Positions 46,928 to 55,352 of a DNA stretch of 64,000 nucleotides are shown in pieces. Position 1 is the first letter of the stretch; every line of letters starts with the position of its first letter. Made by a program: the position numbers and the translations under genes. The notes beneath the pieces are model-generated. The model saw only the letters and a list, made by a program, of their open reading frames with translations. It had not been told where the DNA came from and ran no database searches. The DNA comes from Pseudobutyrivibrio sp. OR37 (lineage in GTDB: Bacteria > Bacillota > Clostridia > Lachnospirales > Lachnospiraceae), in NCBI RefSeq assembly GCF_900113655.1, contig NZ_FOQF01000006.1:80447-144446 (forward strand), given 5' to 3'.

Positions 46928-47812
46928 ATGAGACAGAATAATGTTAATAGAGCAAAGTATATTTTTTGGATATTCATTCCATGTATATTAGCATTTGTTA
47001 TTCAGAACATTGCTAGTATTATTGTAGTGGAAGGATATGCGGCTTACGGAATTGGCACCTTCAAAGGGCAGACCTGGGATGAGTTCATGGATTACCTTAT
47101 GGACGTGATGATGTCAGGGATTACTGATGGGCTCATATATGTTTTATATTCAGTAGTTGGTATCGCGCTTTTCGGTGCATGCTATCATAAGATGTTTATG
47201 ACTGGCAAAAGCTATAGCCTTAAGGGTATTTCCAAAAATATTCCAATTACAATTGTTGGGATGCTTTTGTTCTGTATAGGAATGCAATATGTAAGTATTT
47301 TCCTATTAAATTCTCTTGCATCAGCCTTTCCAGAATGGCTGGAGCAATATGAGCAGATTCTTGAATCGGCTGGAATTTCAGAGGACATTTCAGTGATGAT
47401 GGCAGTTTATGCTGTAATTCTTGGACCTGTTGTAGAGGAACTTATTTTCAGAGGAGTAACATTATCTGCTGCAAATAAAGTAATGCCATATTACTTTGCA
47501 ATTGTTGTTCAGGCTTTATTGTTTGGAGCTTTTCATATGAATGCTATCCAAAGCTGCTACGCCTTTGTGCTCGGTCTAGGCTTGGGATATATTATGTATT
47601 TGTATGACAATATTTGGCTGACAATTATAATTCATATTCTATATAACATTGTGGGGACATTCTTCTCAGATATTCTGCCAATGGCTGGAGATACATTAAT
47701 TGAATTCTTCTTTAGTGTATTGTTTGCACTTGTTATGTGCTATGGTGCATTAGTCCTTTTGAAAAAAAGTGCAGCATCTGTTAAGGATGAGGCGGATTTT
47801 ACCGATATATAA
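46928..47812 (+). CDS. CPBP-family intramembrane metalloprotease
   Basis: 294 aa from the ATG with AAGGA upstream; an in-frame ATG directly after the phosphorylase stop (46907) has no RBS. About seven membrane helices. CPBP motifs: EELIFRG (EExxxR), FGAFHMN (FxxxH) and HILYNIVG (HxxxN). Such proteases are linked to envelope maturation or bacteriocin immunity. Probably cotranscribed with the phosphorylase. Confidence 0.88.
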   Translation: MRQNNVNRAKYIFWIFIPCILAFVIQNIASIIVVEGYAAYGIGTFKGQTWDEFMDYLMDVMMSGITDGLIYVLYSVVGIALFGACYHKMFMTGKSYSLKGISKNIPITIVGMLLFCIGMQYVSIFLLNSLASAFPEWLEQYEQILESAGISEDISVMMAVYAVILGPVVEELIFRGVTLSAANKVMPYYFAIVVQALLFGAFHMNAIQSCYAFVLGLGLGYIMYLYDNIWLTIIIHILYNIVGTFFSDILPMAGDTLIEFFFSVLFALVMCYGALVLLKKSAASVKDEADFTDI

Positions 47813-47834
47813 TTACACGGACGATAATCACAGG

Positions 47835-47871
47835 ACCAGGAGGGCATATTGCTTTCCTGGTTTTCTTTTTA
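47835..47871 (+). terminator. Terminator of the phosphorylase-protease operon
   Basis: Stem ACCAGGAGGGC / GCTTTCCTGGT with one mismatch, followed by TTTTCTTTTT. Confidence 0.82.
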
Positions 47872-47944
47872 CTAGAAAATCTGTGATATGGAAAATGGAA
47901 TTTCCCTTTATAAATAGTAACCATCATTTATAGGAGGGAAGAGC

Positions 47945-48940
47945 ATGGTAATTCAAAACTCTGAGGTTCAAATGACCTCGAAAAGTAACTTTTCAGTTAC
48001 GACAAAGGCTTCTTATCAAGTAAGCCAGGCTCCAGCAATTAAAATTGGAGACATCACCTTTAAGCTGCCAGATAGTGAGAAGGAGTCTGGCACCGAGGAA
48101 GTAAAGGACATCCAGGCTGTGGATGAGGCAACTGGAGTTTCCTTACCTGCAAACCGACAGGTAAGAATGCAGGCAATGACTTATCTGATTAGGGCATTGC
48201 TTCTTAGCAAAATCTTCGGGGAGGATAAGAGCTTCTCTGATTTTCTTCAGGATTTCTTTGGAGAGAATTCAGGAACGATGACTACTACATCTGTAAGCTA
48301 TGAGCGAACAGAATCGCAGTCGGTTTCCTTTAGCTCCAAGGGTACAGCTGTCACAGCTGATGGAAGAAGGCTTAGCTTTGATTATGGCTTTGAAATGTCG
48401 GAATCCTTCAGCGAGACATTTGAAAGCATAAGTTCTGCTTTTACCAGATTTATAGATCCTTTGGTGATTAATCTAAAGGATTCACCTGCCTCAATAGCCA
48501 ATCAAACCTTTTTATTTGATTTGGATGGAGATGGAAATAAGGATGAGATTAATCAGCTTTCTGTCGGTCAGGGCTTTCTGGCGCTTGATAAAAATGAGGA
48601 CGGCGAAATAAATGATGGCACCGAGCTTTTCGGCGCTAAAACAGGGGATGGTTTTAGCGAGCTGGCGGTGTTTGACGAAGACTGCAATGGCTGGATAGAT
48701 GAAAATGACCCTATTTTTGAAAAGCTGAGGGTGTGGTCCATGAACGAAAAAGGAGACATGGAATTGTATACTCTAAAGCAGTCCGATGTTGGAGCCATTT
48801 TCTTAGGACGAGTTGGCACGGAGTATGTTAATCACGATGATGAAAACAAGGCGAGAGCAGCAATCCGCCAGTCGGGAATTTATCTTCATGAATCAGATGG
48901 TCATGCAGGTGGTATACAACATGTAGATTTTGCTACCTAA
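47945..48940 (+). CDS. Orphan protein with RTX-associated calcium-binding repeats
   Basis: 331 aa. The N-terminal 130 residues are Ser/Thr-rich with no signal peptide. The C-terminal half has Asp-rich calcium-loop motifs: FDLDGDGNKDEIN, ALDKNEDGEINDGTELFG and FDEDCNGWIDENDPIFEKLRVW. That order is typical of the C-terminal segment seen in large RTX-type exported proteins, but no nonapeptide repeats or type I exporter gene are seen. RBS GGAGG. It may be an exported or surface calcium-binding protein; route unknown. Confidence 0.7.
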   Translation: MVIQNSEVQMTSKSNFSVTTKASYQVSQAPAIKIGDITFKLPDSEKESGTEEVKDIQAVDEATGVSLPANRQVRMQAMTYLIRALLLSKIFGEDKSFSDFLQDFFGENSGTMTTTSVSYERTESQSVSFSSKGTAVTADGRRLSFDYGFEMSESFSETFESISSAFTRFIDPLVINLKDSPASIANQTFLFDLDGDGNKDEINQLSVGQGFLALDKNEDGEINDGTELFGAKTGDGFSELAVFDEDCNGWIDENDPIFEKLRVWSMNEKGDMELYTLKQSDVGAIFLGRVGTEYVNHDDENKARAAIRQSGIYLHESDGHAGGIQHVDFAT

Positions 48941-48955
48941 ATTAGATTTATTTAG

Positions 48956-48984
48956 TTTAATCTTGATTGTGTTTATGCTATACT
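48956..48984 (+). promoter_or_regulatory. Putative promoter of pyrC
   Basis: TTTAAT (48956-48961), N17, TATACT (48979-48984), 30 bp before the ATG. Confidence 0.5.
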
Positions 48985-49013
48985 ATTGAAAGTTTAGAGG
49001 AAAGAGGTATAGC

Positions 49014-50288
49014 ATGAGCCTAATTATCAAGAATGGTAGGGTTTTAAATCCACCTACAGGAACAGATGAAATATTAGATATCAAGATAGACGGGAACATT
49101 ATTTCAGCTATTTCGGCTGATATTGTTCCCGTTTTTTCTGATGAAGTAATCGATGCTAAGGGCTGTTATGTATTTCCAGGTTTTATCGATATGCATGTGC
49201 ATTTCAGGGATCCTGGTCAGACAGCTAAGGAGGACATCGAAACTGGTTCTAAAGCTGCCGCAAGAGGCGGTGTCACAACAGTGCTGGCAATGCCAAACAC
49301 AAAACCAGTGGTAGACAATCCAGAGCTTGTAAACTATGTCCATGAAAAAGGAAAATCTGTAGGCCTTACAAGAGTGCTGCAGGTTGGCTCAGTTACTAAG
49401 GGGATGGAAGGCAAGGAGCTTTCGGATTTAGAGGGAATGATAAAGGCAGGCATTCCAGCCATTTCCGAGGATGGCAAATCGGTAATGGATTCCGGCTTAT
49501 ATCGTGAAGCCATGAAAATCGTAGCAAAAGCAAATGTGCCTGTGCTTGCTCACTGCGAGGATATCAATCTAGTGCAGGGCGGCGTTATGAACATGGGCGC
49601 AAAGTCTGATTTTATGGGAGAAAAGGGAATCAGCAACGCAGTTGAAAACATCATTGAGGCAAGAGATATTATGCTTGCTGAAGAAACTAATGCAACACTT
49701 CATTTATGCCATTGCTCTACAAAGGAGAGTTATGACATTCTTAAGGAGGCAAAGGCTAGAGGCATCAAGGTCTCAGGCGAGGTTTGCCCACATCATTTCA
49801 CCCTTACAGAGGATGATATTGTACCAGGCGATGGAAACTACAAAATGAATCCACCTGTTAGAACAAAGGAGGATAGAGAGGCATTAAGACGAGGCCTTGC
49901 AGAGGGTGTCTTTGAAGTAATATCAACAGACCATGCCCCTCACACAGCAGAGGAAAAGGCCAAGGGCTTTGCATCACCTTTCGGTATCGTAGGCCTGGAG
50001 ACAAGCGCAAGCTTAACCTATTCTGAATTGGTTCTGTCAGGTCTTATTAGCCCACTTCAGATGGCAGCACTGATGAGCAGTAATCCAGCAAGAATACTAG
50101 GCTTTGAGCAGCTTGGTGATTTATCTGTAGGAAAGAATGCGGACGTAACCATCTTCAACCCAAACGCAGAATACGAAATTCACGCAGCCGACTTCGCAGG
50201 CAAATCAAAAAATATGCCATACGAAGGACGTAAGGTGCAGGGCAAAGTGGTAACGACCATCTTTGAAGGAAACGTAGTGTATAAATAG
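49014..50288 (+). CDS. pyrC: Dihydroorotase (type I)
   Basis: 424-aa zinc amidohydrolase that closes carbamoyl-aspartate to dihydroorotate. Metal-site motifs PGFIDMHVHFRDPG, HCEDINLVQGG and STDHAPH are present. First of four pyrimidine genes in the order pyrC, pyrF, pyrK, pyrD. Confidence 0.94.
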   Translation: MSLIIKNGRVLNPPTGTDEILDIKIDGNIISAISADIVPVFSDEVIDAKGCYVFPGFIDMHVHFRDPGQTAKEDIETGSKAAARGGVTTVLAMPNTKPVVDNPELVNYVHEKGKSVGLTRVLQVGSVTKGMEGKELSDLEGMIKAGIPAISEDGKSVMDSGLYREAMKIVAKANVPVLAHCEDINLVQGGVMNMGAKSDFMGEKGISNAVENIIEARDIMLAEETNATLHLCHCSTKESYDILKEAKARGIKVSGEVCPHHFTLTEDDIVPGDGNYKMNPPVRTKEDREALRRGLAEGVFEVISTDHAPHTAEEKAKGFASPFGIVGLETSASLTYSELVLSGLISPLQMAALMSSNPARILGFEQLGDLSVGKNADVTIFNPNAEYEIHAADFAGKSKNMPYEGRKVQGKVVTTIFEGNVVYK

Positions 50289-50454
50289 CCTGTAGCTGTC
50301 AAGGATAAATATTACAAAGCGAGACATTTCGTTGGGTACGCAATAAATAATTGTAGTGTGTAGAAGTAGCCTGTAGCTGTCAAATATAAATATTACTAAG
50401 CGAGACATCCTAGTCGAGTGTGTAATATTTATCTTTGATAGCGTAACAGGCGAG
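50286..50454. repeat. Tandem palindromic repeat, family B copies 2 and 3
   Basis: TAGCCTGTAGCTGTCAA followed by ATAAATATTAC occurs at 50286 and again at about 50367. The second copy has a full inverted partner ending AACAGGCGAG (50454), giving a hairpin of about 85 bp. The first copy starts inside the last codon of pyrC. Confidence 0.75.
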
Positions 50455-50490
50455 AGAAAGAGTAAATTATATAAACCTGGAGGATAGAAT

Positions 50491-51411
50491 ATGATTTCAA
50501 GATTAATTAACCAGATTCAGGAGAAGAACGCCCCTATAGTTGTGGGACTTGATCCTACTATGAAGCTTATGCCAAAGACTCTTGTGGACAAGCACATTGC
50601 CGAGCATGGTCAGACACTAGAGGCAGTTGGCGAGGCCATGTTTGATTACAATAAGCAGATTATGGATGCCTGCGCCGATTTAATCCCAGCAGTAAAGCCA
50701 CAGATTGCCATGTATGAAAGCTACGGTATTCCTGGCATGATAGCATATAAAAAGACAGTTGATTATGCCAAGCAGCTTGGTCTTGTGGTAATTGCAGATA
50801 TCAAGCGAGGCGATATCGGCTCTACATCCACAGCATACGCTCTTGGTCATCTTGGCTCTGTTCAGGTGGGGGATAATAAATTCAAGGGCTTTGATGCAGA
50901 TATGGCTACAGTCAATCCTTATCTGGGAACAGATGGCGTGAAGCCTTTTGTTGATGTATGTAACGAAGAGGATAAGGGAATCTTTGTACTTTGCAAGACC
51001 TCTAATCCTTCATCTGGGGAGTTCCAGGATAGATTAATAGATGGCAGACCATTGTACGAACACATGGCTGAAAAGATTGAAGAGTGGGGCTCAGCTTCTA
51101 TGGACGGCGATTACTCTAATGTAGGTGCAGTTGTAGGTGCTACCTATCCAGAAATGGGTGCAAAGCTTCGTAAGCTTATGCCTCATACATACATCCTTGT
51201 GCCAGGCTATGGTGCACAGGGCGGCAAGGGCGCAGACCTTGTAAACTTCTTCAACAAAGACGGTCTTGGCGCCATCGTAAATTCCAGCCGTGGTATCATC
51301 GCTGCATATCAGCAGGAAAAGTACGCAAGCTACGGAGAAGCAAACTTCGCCGACGCCAGCCGCGCCGCCGTGGAAGACATGCTCGCCGACATTCGTGGAG
51401 CATTAGCTTAA
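50491..51411 (+). CDS. pyrF: Orotidine-5'-phosphate decarboxylase
   Basis: 306 aa, the longer PyrF type. VVIADIKRGDIGSTSTAY carries the catalytic Lys/Asp group; VGATYPEMG and LVPGYGAQGGKG bind phosphate. It makes UMP from OMP, the last step of the pathway. RBS GGAGG. Confidence 0.94.
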   Translation: MISRLINQIQEKNAPIVVGLDPTMKLMPKTLVDKHIAEHGQTLEAVGEAMFDYNKQIMDACADLIPAVKPQIAMYESYGIPGMIAYKKTVDYAKQLGLVVIADIKRGDIGSTSTAYALGHLGSVQVGDNKFKGFDADMATVNPYLGTDGVKPFVDVCNEEDKGIFVLCKTSNPSSGEFQDRLIDGRPLYEHMAEKIEEWGSASMDGDYSNVGAVVGATYPEMGAKLRKLMPHTYILVPGYGAQGGKGADLVNFFNKDGLGAIVNSSRGIIAAYQQEKYASYGEANFADASRAAVEDMLADIRGALA

Positions 51412-51462
51412 AAGGCTTCTCCCTCTGGGAGAAGCTGTCACCGAAGGTGACTGATGAGGGGT
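51412..51462 (+). repeat. Dispersed double-hairpin repeat, copy 2 (between pyrF and pyrK)
   Basis: GCTTCTCCC / GGGAGAAGC and GTCACC / GGTGAC hairpins, then GATGAGGGG; same order as at 23302-23360. Located directly after the pyrF stop and possibly used as a processing or termination hairpin. Confidence 0.7.
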
Positions 51463-51485
51463 AAAAACTAAAAGGAGTCAACACA

Positions 51486-52250
51486 ATGAAAATAAAAGAA
51501 ACCGCTAAAATCGTTTCAACCGAAAGCCTCGCCGAAGGCATCTACAGTTTGCTTTTAGCTACAACAGCTTCACAATACGCCATCCCTGGCCAGTTCATCA
51601 ACATATACTGTAACGATGGAAGTAAAATCCTCCCACGCCCAATCAGCATCTGCGAGATTGATAAGCTACAGGGCACCCTTAGAGTAGTCTATCGCGTGGT
51701 AGGAAAGGGTACCGAGGAGTTCTCAAAGCTTCAGGCAGGGGACACTGTAGAAATCCTTGGACCTCTAGGCAATGGCTTCCCACTTGAAGCAGGCGATGCC
51801 ATTGTAGTAGGCGGCGGAATCGGCGTGCCTCCAATGTTAGAGCTCGCAAAGCAGCTTGAGGGCTATGTTACAGCTGTATTAGGCTATCGCACAGACGATT
51901 TGTTCCTTGCAGATAGCTTCGTCGATGCAGCTGGTGATGTAGTAATTGCTACAGATGATGGAACGGTAGGCGTTCACGGAACAGTAGTGGATGCCATGAA
52001 GGAAAATGATTTAAAGGCTGATGTAATATATGCCTGCGGCCCAAAGCCAATGCTTAGAGGTGTAGCTGAGTATGCAGAATCAATCGGCGCAAAATGCTAC
52101 GTATCAATGGAAGAGCGTATGGCCTGTGGCGTAGGTGCATGTCTTGGTTGTGTATGTCAGTCTACAGAGGTGGACGACCATAGCCACGTAAAGAATAAAA
52201 GAGTATGTAAGGATGGCCCAGTATTTCTGTCAACGGAGGTAGTTCTATAA
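51486..52250 (+). CDS. pyrK: Dihydroorotate dehydrogenase electron transfer subunit
   Basis: 254-aa FAD/2Fe-2S protein: FAD site LPRPISIC, NAD site VVGGGIGVPPMLELAK and C-terminal cluster cysteines in ERMACGVGACLGCVCQS. It passes electrons from dihydroorotate to NAD. The stop overlaps the pyrD start by one base. Confidence 0.94.
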   Translation: MKIKETAKIVSTESLAEGIYSLLLATTASQYAIPGQFINIYCNDGSKILPRPISICEIDKLQGTLRVVYRVVGKGTEEFSKLQAGDTVEILGPLGNGFPLEAGDAIVVGGGIGVPPMLELAKQLEGYVTAVLGYRTDDLFLADSFVDAAGDVVIATDDGTVGVHGTVVDAMKENDLKADVIYACGPKPMLRGVAEYAESIGAKCYVSMEERMACGVGACLGCVCQSTEVDDHSHVKNKRVCKDGPVFLSTEVVL

Positions 52251-53158
52251 TGAATACAAAGGTAACAATCGCAGGTGTTGAGTTTCAAAACCCAATTATG
52301 GAGGCTTCTGGAACCTTTGGTTCTGGTATGGAATATGGAGAATTTGTTGATTTAAACAAGCTTGGCGCAGTAGTAACAAAGGGCGTAGCAAATGTGCCAT
52401 GGCCTGGCAATCCTACACCAAGAATTGCCGAGGTAAACTGCGGAATGCTTAATGCAATTGGCTTGCAGAATCCTGGTGTGGAAGTATTTTGTGAACGAGA
52501 TTTGAAATTTTTAGAAGATTACAAAGATACTCGTGTTCTGGTTAATGTTTGTGGTCATTCAGCCGATGAATATATTGAGGTGGTTGATAGATTGGCAAAC
52601 GAAAAAAGGGTTGATATGTTGGAAATCAACATCTCTTGTCCAAATGTTAAAGAAGGTGGAATCGCCTTCGGACAGGACCCAAAGGCAGTAGAGAAAATCA
52701 CTCGTTTAGTTAAGAAGCATGCAAAACAGCCAATCGTTATGAAGCTTTCTCCTAATGTAACAGACATCAAGGTGATGGCAAAAGCAGCAGAGGCAGGAGG
52801 AGCAGACGCAATTTCTCTTATCAACACTCTCACAGGAATGAAAATCGATGTAGAGCGTCAAAGTTTTGTTCTGGCCAATAAGACCGGAGGCATGTCAGGC
52901 CCAGCAGTTCATCCAATCGCAGTAAGAATGGTATATGAGTGTGCAAATGCAGTAAGCATTCCAATCATCGGAATGGGTGGCATTAGTACATGGGAAGATG
53001 CAGTGGAAATGATGTTGGCAGGTGCTACTGCAGTTTCAGTTGGAACGGCTAATTTCTTTAATCCTACAGCTACAATTGATATCCTAAATGGCGTTATGGA
53101 TTACATGAAAAGAAAGAATATCAGCGATATTCGTGATATTGTTGGAATTGTTAAATAA
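52250..53158 (+). CDS. pyrD: Dihydroorotate dehydrogenase, class 1B catalytic subunit
   Basis: 302-aa FMN barrel. NISCPNVKEGGIAFGQ contains the catalytic cysteine region, and PIIGMGGISTWEDAVE forms the FMN phosphate site. It works with PyrK encoded just upstream. Sequence and the pairing point to the NAD-linked class 1B enzyme. Confidence 0.94.
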   Translation: MNTKVTIAGVEFQNPIMEASGTFGSGMEYGEFVDLNKLGAVVTKGVANVPWPGNPTPRIAEVNCGMLNAIGLQNPGVEVFCERDLKFLEDYKDTRVLVNVCGHSADEYIEVVDRLANEKRVDMLEINISCPNVKEGGIAFGQDPKAVEKITRLVKKHAKQPIVMKLSPNVTDIKVMAKAAEAGGADAISLINTLTGMKIDVERQSFVLANKTGGMSGPAVHPIAVRMVYECANAVSIPIIGMGGISTWEDAVEMMLAGATAVSVGTANFFNPTATIDILNGVMDYMKRKNISDIRDIVGIVK

Positions 53159-53270
53159 TAATACTCACATACTTTATTTTTTCACACAATATATACAGAA
53201 AATTCCGTGACACTTTGAAGTCGATTTGCTAAACTTTATTTACGTCCATACTTTGAAAGGAGGGGAGCTG

Positions 53271-53993
53271 ATGAAGTTCAAGAAGATAGGTGAGGACAAG
53301 ATTAGATGTGTCATCACGAAAGAAGAAATGGAAATGAGCGGCATGGAGCTTGGTGATTTCGTCAGTGACCAGGAAAAGACCCAGAGCTTTATTAGGGATA
53401 TTTTAGCAGAGGCGTGTGAGACACTTGGAATAGAGACTCATGCAAAGGCGTATAGTGTTCAGATGACAGTTATGCCACAGGGAGATGTTGCATTACTTAT
53501 ATCCCCAGATTCAAGCAGCGGACTTGCCACTGCAATTGAGGAATTGAAGAAGCATCTAACTGGTTTACAGGAAACATTATCTACTACAAAAAATACACCT
53601 AGTCCTAGCATGATTACAGCAGCAGGAACAGCAGCTGGCACAGCAGATGTACCAGTTCAGCCTGCACAGGCTTTAAGAGATGATACGGATGAAGTTACTG
53701 CCCAGTATTTAGATACACCACTTTGGGCTATTTTACCTGATTTAGATGTAGCTATTCTGTTATGCAAGCATTTACCAAAGTACGAGGGAATGCAAAGCGC
53801 ATTGTACCGCTATGGCGATGATTATTACATCAAGCTCAACTTCGAGCTTACCCGTCGCCAGATATCTGCAGTCATTCTTGTATTAGCAGAATTTGCAACC
53901 CAAATGTTTACAGAAAGCTTCGATGGAGCATTCTTGTTAGAACATGGCGATTTAATCTGCGACGATTGCGTAAATGTATTATCGCAGGTATAA
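53271..53993 (+). CDS. MecA-like adaptor protein
   Basis: 240 aa with start at the ATG after GAAAGGAGG; the in-frame ATG at 53226 is too far from any RBS. FKKIGEDKIRCVITKEEMEMSGMEL and the DFVSDQEKTQSFIRDILAEA segment resemble the N-terminal domain of MecA, and the C-terminal half resembles its ClpC-binding domain, with a variable linker rich in Thr/Ala/Pro. MecA delivers substrates to ClpC. Assignment is moderate because the family diverges quickly. Confidence 0.75.
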   Translation: MKFKKIGEDKIRCVITKEEMEMSGMELGDFVSDQEKTQSFIRDILAEACETLGIETHAKAYSVQMTVMPQGDVALLISPDSSSGLATAIEELKKHLTGLQETLSTTKNTPSPSMITAAGTAAGTADVPVQPAQALRDDTDEVTAQYLDTPLWAILPDLDVAILLCKHLPKYEGMQSALYRYGDDYYIKLNFELTRRQISAVILVLAEFATQMFTESFDGAFLLEHGDLICDDCVNVLSQV

Positions 53994-53994
53994 A

Positions 53995-54055
53995 AAAACA
54001 CCCCCCTGTAGTTTTGCATGCTCGCGCTTGCCGACTATTACGAGGGGTGTTTCTT
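53995..54055. terminator. Bidirectional terminator
   Basis: AAACACCCC / GGGGTGTTT arms (about 53996-54057) around a longer loop with poly-A on the left and T-rich on the right; separates the MecA-like gene from the convergent kinase gene. Confidence 0.65.
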
Positions 54056-54059
54056 TGTT

Positions 54060-54662
54060 TTATTCTGGGAATGCACCGGCGAGGTCGCAAATAGTTTTTA
54101 CGCACATCTCTTCGCCGAGAGTTCCGCTATCCAGGATAACATCATATTCTCTGAAATCACCCCAGTTTTTATCAGTGTAATATTTGTAGTAAGTTTTACG
54201 CTGCTTGTCTTTTTTAGCAAGACGTTTTTCGATACTTACATTTTCAATGTTTTCGTAGCGCTCTAATACACGTTTTTTTCTGTGCTCCATATCTGCGTGA
54301 ATCATTACATTCATGCAACGGATGCCTTCCTTTCGAAGGATGTAATCAGCACATCTACCTACGATAACGCAAGGTCCCTTGCTGGCGCAATCCAGGATAA
54401 CCTTTTTCTGGGCGATAAAAATTTCATCCTGTGGGCTCTGGAAATACATTGTTCCAGCAGCAGATATATCAAACCACATTGCAGTAGAAGAAGTGTACTC
54501 ACCCTGAGTTTCTATAAGCTCCTTAGCGTAGCCACTTTCCACGGCTACACGGTTAACGATTTCACCGTCATAAAATGGGATATTCAACTGTTTTGCAACA
54601 GCCTCGCCTATGCTATGACCGCCGCTGCCGAATTCTCTTGAAATAGTAATTACTGGATACAT
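54060..54662 (-). CDS. Cytidylate kinase-like protein
   Basis: 200 aa, start at MYPVITISREFG behind GGAGGG. A P-loop-like GSGGHSIGEAVAKQL and IVGRCADYIL match the cytidylate-kinase-like family (PF13189), which is widespread in Firmicutes with unknown exact substrate. The gene is downstream of and parallel to the arginase-fold gene. Confidence 0.85.
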   Translation of the reverse strand: MYPVITISREFGSGGHSIGEAVAKQLNIPFYDGEIVNRVAVESGYAKELIETQGEYTSSTAMWFDISAAGTMYFQSPQDEIFIAQKKVILDCASKGPCVIVGRCADYILRKEGIRCMNVMIHADMEHRKKRVLERYENIENVSIEKRLAKKDKQRKTYYKYYTDKNWGDFREYDVILDSGTLGEEMCVKTICDLAGAFPE

Positions 54663-54698
54663 AGTGGTTCCCTCCAATCCTTTTTCTTATCTACAATT

Positions 54699-55352
54699 TT
54701 AAAGAAAATTAATGAAAAAGTCAAAAAGAGTCTGATTTATCTGATTATTAACGCATGCACCATTTTCAGCGAATTCTCCACTGTCTCCACAGATATCTAC
54801 ACCAATAATTTTTCGATTATCTGTTATATCAGAAAGTAAGCTAAGCATTTCTTCTATAGTCATATCACCCTGGTCCCAATCAGTGATTGCATAGTCGCTA
54901 GATAACACATCCTTGTCGATGGAAATATAAATAGGGATATCTTTATCAATAGTGTTGATATCGGGCATTTCTCCAACGCCAAATGTGTATACATCATTAA
55001 GATTGTTAAGGGTTTCCTTGGCTTCTAGCACCCATCCGCCGCAGGATGTAATCTGGCCGAAGCTAGGTGGTTGGTCGTCAGGATGATGATCGAAAAGAAT
55101 CAGATTAAAAGGTGTTTTAATCTGCATCAGCCAAAGCAAGCTTAGGTAGTGATAGTTTCCCGAATCGATGAAATGAATGCCATTTAAAGAAGCAGCCTCC
55201 ATTCTTTTTAGAAGCTGCTCCTTAGCGTAGTCATCCAAATAACAGCGTGTGCCATCAAGGTCACGGCAGTCTATGATGCTAAGATTTTCAATTGATTTGT
55301 AAAAGCTTTGATGCTCATAGGCATCTGTCATTTTAATTATTGTGGATTGCAT
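54699..55352 (-). CDS. Arginase/ureohydrolase-fold protein
   Basis: 217 aa, short for the family. Manganese-site motifs are present in altered form: FDHHPDDQ in place of DAHxD, and YISIDKDVLSSDYA in place of SxDxDxxDP. A catalytic role on an amidine substrate is possible; the substrate is unknown. The start overlaps the end of trkH by 16 nt. Confidence 0.7.
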   Translation of the reverse strand: MQSTIIKMTDAYEHQSFYKSIENLSIIDCRDLDGTRCYLDDYAKEQLLKRMEAASLNGIHFIDSGNYHYLSLLWLMQIKTPFNLILFDHHPDDQPPSFGQITSCGGWVLEAKETLNNLNDVYTFGVGEMPDINTIDKDIPIYISIDKDVLSSDYAITDWDQGDMTIEEMLSLLSDITDNRKIIGVDICGDSGEFAENGACVNNQINQTLFDFFINFL

